Assembly: GCA_023488865.1 (NCBI GenBank)
Contig: JAMDDG010000048.1
Location: 1 to 7,293 of the forward strand
DNA length: 7,293 nt
Direction of reading: 5' to 3'
From: Bacteroidota bacterium
GTDB taxonomy: Bacteria; Bacteroidota; Bacteroidia; Bacteroidales; Prolixibacteraceae
Shown: in pieces, positions 1-4,163 of the stretch
Position numbering within the stretch: position 1 is the first letter of the stretch
Layout: every line of letters starts with the position of its first letter
The notes under the pieces: model-generated
What the model saw: the letters and a program-made list of their open reading frames with translations, nothing else
Database searches by the model: none
What the model was told of the DNA's origin: nothing
Made by a program: the position numbers and the translations under genes

Positions 1-376
1 TAGCTTTTTCGGTTTTGAAAGTCTGGTTCTCTGTTTCAAGAAGTGATAATTTCTTGTCATAATCCTCTTTCAATCCTTTAATAGCTGCTTCCCAAGGTTT
101 TTCATCTTTGCCTTCAGGTTTTTTTTCCGCCTTAGCCATTTCTGCCTCTAATTCGGTTTTTGTTTTTTGACTTGCTGTTTGTGCCCACCTGGTTGATTCT
201 GCCTGTGTCGCTTTCGCGAAGGGGAGAATAAGGTTTGCTTTTGCCTCGATCTCAGCATCTGTGGATGCGTCGGTTAGGCCCTCGCTGCCAGCTGTTACAA
301 TGGCTTCGATTGCTGCATCTGAAAGCCCCATGTCTTTGCATTTGGCTTTAAATAGCTCCAATAATTTTTTATTCAT
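1..376 (-). CDS. Scaffold-like / capsid assembly protein, N-terminal part (runs off the left edge)
   Basis: This reading frame starts at ATG 376-374 and stays open for 125 codons to the window edge, so the C-terminus is missing. The protein begins MNKKLLELFKAKCKDMGL. It is very rich in Lys, Glu and Ala, with a predicted coiled-coil stretch around residues 75-125 (KTELEAEMAKAEK, later LKEDYDKKLSLLETENQTF). Such a charged helical protein in a head-gene cluster, after portal and minor head genes, is what phage scaffolding proteins of the GP20 type look like; the family call is inference from composition and position. It lies on the same strand as the portal and minor head genes but is cut off from them by a 3.5-kb + strand cassette, so it probably needs its own promoter; a -7-like TATATTTG lies just upstream (408-401). 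The leader is A-rich with no Shine-Dalgarno. Confidence 0.7.
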   Translation of the reverse strand, partial: MNKKLLELFKAKCKDMGLSDAAIEAIVTAGSEGLTDASTDAEIEAKANLILPFAKATQAESTRWAQTASQKTKTELEAEMAKAEKKPEGKDEKPWEAAIKGLKEDYDKKLSLLETENQTFKTEKA

Positions 377-400
377 GGCTGTTTTTTGTCTAATCAGCTC

Positions 401-408
401 CAAATATA
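401..408 (-). promoter_or_regulatory. Candidate -7 element of a promoter for the scaffold-like gene
   Basis: Read on the minus strand this is TATATTTG, a perfect match to the Bacteroidetes -7 consensus TAnnTTTG, 25 nt upstream of the start codon at 376. No clear TTG is found 19-21 nt further upstream, so the -33 half is weak or absent. It could be a phage-specific or activator-dependent late promoter. A start near 395 would give a leader of about 20 nt. Confidence 0.4.
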
Positions 409-478
409 AATATAAAATTAACATGCGCTCATTAGGAACACTATATTTTTTTATATTTAATTATCAGGTTATTAGCAA

Positions 479-488
479 TTTGCGCAAA
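479..488. repeat. 10-bp perfect palindrome in the divergent intergenic region
   Basis: TTTGCGCAAA is its own reverse complement. It sits in the A/T-rich 220-bp gap (377-596) between the leftward scaffold-like gene and the rightward cassette, between the two divergent promoter candidates. It could be a binding site for a dimeric regulator, but a 10-bp palindrome alone is weak evidence. The rest of this gap outside the marked promoters is A/T-rich with no other feature I can support. Confidence 0.3.
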
Positions 489-523
489 ATCAAAAAATAG
501 TTTTTAAAAAATCTCTTAAATTG

Positions 524-554
524 TTGCATATATTAAATATATGCCCTATTTTTG
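524..554 (+). promoter_or_regulatory. Bacteroidetes-type promoter P1 of the + strand cassette
   Basis: A -33 TTG (524-526) is followed by a 20-nt spacer and TATTTTTG (547-554), which fits the Bacteroidetes sigma-70 pattern TTG-N19/20-TAnnTTTG. It is the only such site ahead of the first + strand gene, whose ATG is at 597. Transcription should start around 560. The spacer is almost entirely filled by a 19-bp palindrome, also found at the second cassette promoter, so P1 is probably repressed or otherwise controlled by a protein bound there. Confidence 0.8.
526..544. promoter_or_regulatory. Operator O1: perfect palindrome within the P1 spacer
   Basis: GCATATATTAAATATATGC consists of two perfect 9-nt half sites around a single central A. 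It overlaps the last base of the -33 TTG and fills most of the spacer, a position where a bound dimer would block RNA polymerase. A 21-bp block containing most of it (522-542) is repeated identically at 3609-3629 in the other cassette promoter. The regulator is not visibly encoded in this window. Confidence 0.7.
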
Positions 555-596
555 ATCTGTTATGTTCTTATTGAGCACACTTAATAATTTTTAAAA

Positions 597-779
597 ATGG
601 AAATTTTACAATCCTTGATCAAAGAACTTGAAAACGTCGGTTATCGATGCCGAATAAAGAAAAATGTGATCATGTGGTGCACCTCTGTCCATTTCGCCAG
701 TTCTTCATTTTCGAATGAAGAGGGTTTGCATAATACAATCACCAGAATACGACGCGATATATCTAACGCCCAGATTTAA
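597..779 (+). CDS. Small hypothetical protein, first gene of the cassette
   Basis: This 60-residue protein begins MEILQSLIKELENVGYRC and has no motif I recognise. A short amphipathic N-terminal helix (MEILQSLIKELENVGY) is followed by a region with V/I/F strands (IKKNVIMWCTSVHFASSSF) and a basic C-terminal helix (NTITRIRRDI). That makes a small alpha/beta fold possible. It is the first gene after promoter P1 and ends 15 nt before the methyltransferase start, so the two should be co-transcribed. The ATG follows an A/T-rich leader without a Shine-Dalgarno, as usual in Bacteroidetes. A role as a small early phage protein, for example a host-takeover or anti-defence factor, is possible but not shown by the sequence. 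Confidence 0.6.
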   Translation: MEILQSLIKELENVGYRCRIKKNVIMWCTSVHFASSSFSNEEGLHNTITRIRRDISNAQI

Positions 780-794
780 AAACCAATTCAATTA

Positions 795-2294
795 ATGTTC
801 AACGCAAATTTTTATCCCACTCCGCGCGAAGTAATCGAAAGGATGTGCTTTTCATCCGCTGTACTCGGCAAGAAGGTGCTTGAACCTTCTGCTGGTTCAG
901 GCAATATTATCACGTATGCCAAAGAGCTCGGCGCAATCGTAACAGCATGTGAGATCAACCATGATCTTGCAATGATTGCTTCAAAGAAAGCAGACAAGTT
1001 CCTGAAGCATGACTTCATGCAGGTTAAATCTGAGGAAGTTAGCCACATGGATTACATCATCATGAACCCGCCATTCTCAGCGGATGAAAAGCACATCCTG
1101 CACGCGTGGGAAGTAGCCCCGGAAGGCTGTCAGATTGTTGCCTTGTGCAACTGGAACACCCTGAAAAATCCTTATTCGTCAGCAAGGACCAAACTTAGGA
1201 ATCTGGTCGATCAGAATGGATCCAGCGAAGAGCTTGGAAACGCCTTCAGTACAGCAGATCGAGAAACCGATGTGTATATCGGTATGGTTAAGTTGTACAA
1301 GCCGAAGACCGGGGACAATGAATTTGAAGGCTACTTCGATATGACCGAGCAGGAAGAACGTCAGGAAAACGGTATCATGGCCTATAATGAAATTCGAAAC
1401 ATTGTCAACCGGTATGTAGGAGCTGTCAAAACCTTCAATGAAGTGGTAGAGGCTTCCGACAAAATGAATAGTCTGATCGACCAGATTCCTAAGTTTGGTC
1501 GAATAAAATTCGGGGCTGTTCAATATCGGGATGGAAAGGACTACAAGATCACCAGGGACGAGTTCAAAAAAGAGCTTCAGAAATCAGCCTGGAAGTCAAT
1601 CTTCGACAAGATGAACATGCAGAAGTACGTCACCCGTTCAATCATGGAAGACATCAACAAATTCGTTGAGCAACAGGTCCAGGTTCCCTTCACGATGAAG
1701 AACATCTACTCAATGATCGAATTGATCGTCCTGACACACGGCAACCGGATGGATAAAGTTTTGACTGAAGCCTTCGATAGAATTTGCAGTCTATCATTTG
1801 ATAACTCTGAAGCAGGTAAAGGATGGAAAACCAACAGCAATTACAAAGTTAATCAGCGGTTTATTGATACTTACATCTGTGAATTCGATTCAAGATGGCC
1901 AACAAATCACACAAAGATTAGCTCAAGTGGTCGTGATGATAAACTTGATGATATAGTTAAAGCCCTTTGCTTCATGACAGGCAAAAATTATGAAGAGGTT
2001 ACAAGGATGGAATACGACAACCAGTGGGGCAAAAAAGAATCATGTCGTAGAAGCCTGTACAACTTCTTTAATCATAATCACACAGATTGGGGGCAATGGG
2101 TTCAATGGAACGAATTCTTTAGAGTTCGGGGCTACAAAAAAGGTACTATGCACTTTGAATTCCTTGACGAAAACGTCTGGATGGAGTTCAACCGGCGCGT
2201 AGCGAAGATCAAAGGCTGGCAGTTACCAAAGAACACAGACCGAAAACAGAAGGGTACCGAAAGGACCCGAAAAGAAGGCGTTGAAGTTTACTAA
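795..2294 (+). CDS. DNA adenine-N6 methyltransferase fused to a DUF4942 domain
   Basis: This 499-residue protein has a class I SAM-dependent methyltransferase domain in its first ~170 residues. Visible motifs are FYPTP (6-10), the SAM-binding loop LEPSAGSGNI (29-38), ACEIN (51-55), and the catalytic NPPF (91-94) typical of N6-adenine methyltransferases. Residues ~195-480 match what I recall of DUF4942 (QENGIMAYNEI, then GWKTN, then FFRVRGYKKGTMHFEF), a domain often joined to phage and mobile-element methyltransferases. It probably methylates phage DNA and so protects it from host restriction; no cognate endonuclease is in the window. The gene contains a perfect 29-bp inverted repeat (1187-1215 and 1472-1500). 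In the present orientation the region between the arms agrees with the family, so this is likely the functional state. Codon use in about 1790-2130 is more A/T-ending than on either side. Confidence 0.88.
   Translation: MFNANFYPTPREVIERMCFSSAVLGKKVLEPSAGSGNIITYAKELGAIVTACEINHDLAMIASKKADKFLKHDFMQVKSEEVSHMDYIIMNPPFSADEKHILHAWEVAPEGCQIVALCNWNTLKNPYSSARTKLRNLVDQNGSSEELGNAFSTADRETDVYIGMVKLYKPKTGDNEFEGYFDMTEQEERQENGIMAYNEIRNIVNRYVGAVKTFNEVVEASDKMNSLIDQIPKFGRIKFGAVQYRDGKDYKITRDEFKKELQKSAWKSIFDKMNMQKYVTRSIMEDINKFVEQQVQVPFTMKNIYSMIELIVLTHGNRMDKVLTEAFDRICSLSFDNSEAGKGWKTNSNYKVNQRFIDTYICEFDSRWPTNHTKISSSGRDDKLDDIVKALCFMTGKNYEEVTRMEYDNQWGKKESCRRSLYNFFNHNHTDWGQWVQWNEFFRVRGYKKGTMHFEFLDENVWMEFNRRVAKIKGWQLPKNTDRKQKGTERTRKEGVEVY
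1187..1215 (+). repeat. Left arm of a perfect 29-bp inverted repeat inside the methyltransferase gene
   Basis: Bases 1187-1215 are the exact reverse complement of 1472-1500, beginning GACCAAACTTAGGAATC; matching stops immediately on both sides. This arm encodes TKLRNLVDQ, methyltransferase residues 132-140. Both arms start at the same codon phase, so flipping the 256-bp interior keeps the frame. Confidence 0.95.
1472..1500 (-). repeat. Right arm of the perfect 29-bp inverted repeat
   Basis: This is the reverse complement of 1187-1215. On the coding strand it encodes LIDQIPKFG (methyltransferase residues 227-235), while in the other orientation it would read TKLRNLVDQ. The 256-bp interior is free of stop codons in the aligned antisense frame. 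Site-specific inversion between the arms would therefore replace about residues 141-226 without truncating the protein. Confidence 0.95.
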
Positions 2295-2302
2295 AATCCA
2301 TT

Positions 2303-2545
2303 ATGGGCCGACACTTTGATGCCTCTCCTCAGAAAATACTCGAAGCAAAAATGCGAGCTCTTGAGACTCAGTTTATGCAACCCGTATTTTCTGAGATAGA
2401 CTATCGGTTAAAACGGCAGACGGAAATAGCCTTAGGTGAAGTTTACAAAGAGATAATGCAATTAAAAAAGGATAATAAAACCTTCAATCATGGACAAAAA
2501 AAACGTAGTTCTCCAAGGCAAACGCCTCGATCAAGTCAAAAGTAG
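2303..2545 (+). CDS. Small charged hypothetical protein
   Basis: This 80-residue protein begins MGRHFDASPQKILEAKMRAL. Residues ~10-60 look helical and charged (LKRQTEIALGEVYKEIMQLKKD). The C-terminus is basic and Ser/Arg/Lys-rich (KKRSSPRQTPRSSQK). I recognise no family. It starts 8 nt after the methyltransferase stop and its last 56 bases overlap the next gene in another frame, as in a compact phage operon. Part of the odd basic tail is read from the overlapped region, so its composition may simply reflect that overlap. Nucleic-acid binding by the tail is conceivable only from its charge. Confidence 0.6.
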   Translation: MGRHFDASPQKILEAKMRALETQFMQPVFSEIDYRLKRQTEIALGEVYKEIMQLKKDNKTFNHGQKKRSSPRQTPRSSQK

Positions 2546-2621
2546 TGAAAAGTTCTATGCCATTTCAGTGCTTGGAGCATTCCTTACAATAGTTTATTTA
2601 TTGTTAATCAAATTTTTATGA
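2490..2621 (+). CDS. Tiny single-pass membrane protein
   Basis: This 43-codon frame begins MDKKNVVLQGKRLDQVKSSE. After this charged N-terminus comes a hydrophobic stretch, about residues 22-43 (FYAISVLGAFLTIVYLLLIK), long enough to cross the membrane once, and the protein ends directly after it. It overlaps the preceding gene by 56 bp and the HD-domain gene by the 4-nt ATGA (2618-2621), which supports translation. The N-in/C-tail topology with a short charged head is seen in small phage inner-membrane proteins. It is far from lysis genes in this window, so a holin call is not supported. The function is unknown. Confidence 0.6.
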   Translation: MDKKNVVLQGKRLDQVKSSEKFYAISVLGAFLTIVYLLLIKFL

Positions 2622-3259
2622 AAGTCGGGACTAAATCAGTATTATTTGGGGCACATTGCTTCATTATTCATCCATTTTTTGTAGCTGCTGCCTGGTGGAA
2701 GCTCTATGGCTTTCCGTGGGATCCACGTTTGTGGCTGGCTTTTTTCGTGCACGACCTCGGCTACTGGGGTAAACCCAATATGGACGGCCCAGAAGGCGAA
2801 ACCCATGTTGAGTTGGGTGCGGATATCATGTTTTGGCTTTGTGACATACCCCGTACCATTTTCAAAGATATCAGCAAACTGCCGGATGAAATTGTGTTCA
2901 AATGGTATAACTTCTCAAAATATCACTCCCGATTTTATGCCAAAAAGGATGGAGTTAGTTATTCAAAGCTCTGCCTTGCTGACAAATTGGCAATATGCCT
3001 GGAGCCTTCATGGCTTTACTTACCACGAGCAAACTGGTCAGGTGAAATACACGAGTACATGAAACTGAGTGCTGCCAAAGAGGGTGACTCTCCAAGTAAA
3101 TACACAGGTTTTAAGCTGTCACTTAATTCTCAAAGAGATTGGCTTTTATCCGTTCAAAAATATCTGCAAAAGTGGGTTGATGAACACAAGGACATGAAGG
3201 TAGATACTTGGACCCTCGAAGTTAAAAAAGCAATTAACGCGGAAGGAGTTTGGCAATGA
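2618..3259 (+). CDS. HD-domain metal-dependent phosphohydrolase-like protein
   Basis: This 213-residue protein shows an HD-superfamily ligand pattern. An early His (H13 in FGAHCF) is followed by the HD pair H45-D46 in FVHDLGYWG, H63 in GETHVELGA, H103 in KYHSRF, and D122 in CLADKLA. HD proteins hydrolyse phosphoester bonds in nucleotides, cyclic nucleotides or nucleic acids using bound metal; the substrate here cannot be read from sequence. The hydrophobic, Trp-rich segment at ~15-45 is unusual and could pack against a membrane or partner, and the tiny TM protein encoded just before it is an obvious candidate. It is linked by ATGA overlaps to the genes on both sides, so all are likely coupled in translation. 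In a phage cassette with a methyltransferase, nucleotide-pool change or destruction of a host signalling nucleotide are plausible roles, but these are inference. Confidence 0.75.
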   Translation: MKVGTKSVLFGAHCFIIHPFFVAAAWWKLYGFPWDPRLWLAFFVHDLGYWGKPNMDGPEGETHVELGADIMFWLCDIPRTIFKDISKLPDEIVFKWYNFSKYHSRFYAKKDGVSYSKLCLADKLAICLEPSWLYLPRANWSGEIHEYMKLSAAKEGDSPSKYTGFKLSLNSQRDWLLSVQKYLQKWVDEHKDMKVDTWTLEVKKAINAEGVWQ

Positions 3260-3420
3260 CTACGGAACATAAACAAGAAATTGAAAACTTAAGGTACATG
3301 GCCAGCACATTGGAATATGATCACCAAGTACAGACCAGAAATGCCCTACTGTCAAAAGCTGATATTTTGGAAGAAATTCATACTAAACAAAATGAGCAGA
3401 AATCCAGATGTAATAGTTGA
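3256..3420 (+). CDS. Small helical hypothetical protein
   Basis: This 54-codon frame begins MTTEHKQEIENLRYMAST. Its ATG overlaps the HD gene's stop as ATGA (3256-3259). It is polar throughout and looks entirely helical (heptad-like LRYMASTLEYDHQVQTRNALL and ADILEEIHTKQ), so a small coiled-coil dimer is likely. Its last 29 bases overlap the start of the next gene. I recognise no family. Short overlapping genes like this are typical of phage early operons, and the coupled start is the main evidence that it is real. Confidence 0.55.
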   Translation: MTTEHKQEIENLRYMASTLEYDHQVQTRNALLSKADILEEIHTKQNEQKSRCNS

Positions 3421-3607
3421 GTACATCAACAAGGATGGAAATACCCAGAAGGGCATTGTCCGGGAAGCCGATCAGCAAAATAAGATTGGTAAAATATTTG
3501 TGCGTTTAATCAAGGAAGATCTATCCCCTTTGCTGGATGATAAAGGCAAGGAACGTCTTGTCATTAAAGATAGAAATCTTCTCACCGTTATAGGATTTTC
3601 TGATTAA
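3392..3607 (+). CDS. Small conserved-looking phage/mobile-element hypothetical protein
   Basis: I place the start at ATG 3392 (MSRNPDVIVEYINKDGNT), giving 71 residues. The frame is open further upstream to an ATG at 3317, but that extension (MITKYRPEMPYCQK...) lies wholly within the preceding gene and does not look protein-like. The sequence alternates strands and turns (VIVEYINKDGNTQKGIVRE, KIFVRLIKED, RLVIKDRNLLTVIGF), suggesting a small all-beta domain, perhaps an SH3-like barrel. I think similar small proteins occur in Bacteroidetes phages and conjugative elements, but I cannot name a family. It is the last gene of the P1 operon: operator O2 and promoter P2 begin right after its stop. Confidence 0.65.
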   Translation: MSRNPDVIVEYINKDGNTQKGIVREADQQNKIGKIFVRLIKEDLSPLLDDKGKERLVIKDRNLLTVIGFSD

Positions 3608-3610
3608 ATG

Positions 3611-3641
3611 TTGCATATATTAAATATATAAACTATATTTG
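3611..3641 (+). promoter_or_regulatory. Bacteroidetes-type promoter P2 for the 139-aa gene
   Basis: TTG (3611-3613), a 20-nt spacer and TATATTTG (3634-3641) make a near-ideal Bacteroidetes promoter, 18 nt before the ATG at 3659. A 21-bp block spanning the -33 and most of the spacer is identical to that in P1, so both transcription units are probably controlled together. The predicted leader is only about 12 nt, and the gene has no Shine-Dalgarno. Confidence 0.82.
3613..3631. promoter_or_regulatory. Operator O2: second copy of the cassette palindrome, imperfect
   Basis: GCATATATTAAATATATAA matches O1 except for the last two bases, so the right half site keeps 7 of 9 positions. It has the same placement relative to -33 and -7 as O1. 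If one dimeric protein binds both, O2 should be the weaker site, giving the 139-aa gene a different threshold from the main operon. Confidence 0.65.
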
Positions 3642-3658
3642 GTACAAAAACTAAAATT

Positions 3659-4078
3659 ATGCCTTCCAAATTAAATACTTCAGCTCTCAGGTTTACTCTG
3701 GCCAAGGTGACAGCAGAATTAGAAAGTCTAAACCAGTCGCTTAAGATAGGCGTGTACTCTGGATCCAGGGCAAGCGTTGAGGCAAAAATAGAATTCCACC
3801 AAGAGGCCATAAAGAAACTGACCGGGGAGTTGGAGGGAGCAACAAAGCAGATCCACAAACTTTATCACGTAGAATTCTTTGAGGGTAAAAAGAAGCATTA
3901 CTACTTTGGTTCACAGGCCGCTATTTACGATACTTTCACCCCGGAGCAGATAGGAATAACCCTGGACTATCTCAGGAACGCAATTAACCTCGTCGAGGCT
4001 CCGTATGAGAACAGAAAGTGTATCATCAGATTAGGCGAAGTGAAAAGGAAACATACTTTAAGGGGAAGGATAAAATAA
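3659..4078 (+). CDS. Hypothetical 139-aa protein with helical N-terminus and basic C-terminal domain
   Basis: The N-terminal ~65 residues are helical and coiled-coil-like (LRFTLAKVTAELESLNQSL, EAIKKLTGELEGATKQIHK). The C-terminal ~70 residues form a compact domain with aromatic and basic patches (YHVEFFEGKKKHYYFGS, AAIYDTFTPEQIGITLDYL, YENRKCIIRLGEV, and a final KRKHTLRGRIK). The pattern recalls small uncharacterised proteins of Bacteroidetes phages, and the basic tail would suit nucleic-acid binding; I cannot name a family. It is transcribed from its own P2 promoter with operator O2, so it is probably controlled with the main cassette but expressed separately. It converges with the minor head/toxin gene (end to end, 85 nt apart). 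This makes it one candidate for an immunity factor against that toxin domain, from position only. It could equally be a regulator, including of O1/O2. Confidence 0.7.
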   Translation: MPSKLNTSALRFTLAKVTAELESLNQSLKIGVYSGSRASVEAKIEFHQEAIKKLTGELEGATKQIHKLYHVEFFEGKKKHYYFGSQAAIYDTFTPEQIGITLDYLRNAINLVEAPYENRKCIIRLGEVKRKHTLRGRIK

Positions 4079-4090
4079 ACACTGCAAAAC

Positions 4091-4121
4091 TTGACTTTCA
4101 ATTCATATTTGTCTATATTTG
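4091..4121 (+). promoter_or_regulatory. Bacteroidetes-type promoter P3 directed antisense into the minor head/toxin gene
   Basis: TTG (4091-4093), exactly 20 nt, then TATATTTG (4114-4121) match the consensus as well as P2 does, but the cassette palindrome is absent. No + strand gene follows. Transcription from about 4128 would enter the 3' end of the minus-strand minor head gene, whose stop is at 4166-4164, and make an antisense RNA against its toxin-like domain. It could also be a leftover promoter of a gene lost from this spot. I see no convincing terminator for either strand in the 85-nt gap. Confidence 0.6.
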
Positions 4122-4163
4122 CAATATCGATTCTACGGATTCGACTCAGCGGGGCTGGGCAGT

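Noticed and set aside
261..500. + strand 79-codon frame at the left end
   Set aside because: It is mostly antisense to the scaffold-like gene and its tail lies in A/T-rich intergenic DNA. No promoter or protein-like pattern supports it.
1179..1523. Open 114-codon minus-strand frame through the inverted repeat
   Set aside because: It is the codon-aligned antisense of the methyltransferase and has no promoter or family resemblance. It matters only as evidence that the inverted segment would stay open, not as a gene.
3317..3391. Upstream ATG extending the 71-aa protein to 96 residues
   Set aside because: The extension lies fully within the ATGA-coupled 54-aa gene in another frame, and its sequence is unlike the rest of the protein. 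The ATG at 3392 is preferred.
4137..4145. GGATTCGAC, a motif seen near the 5' end of tmRNA, just after promoter P3
   Set aside because: The pairing acceptor end, tag reading frame and 3' tRNA-like half are absent, and the following bases encode the minor head C-terminus. A nine-base resemblance is not enough.
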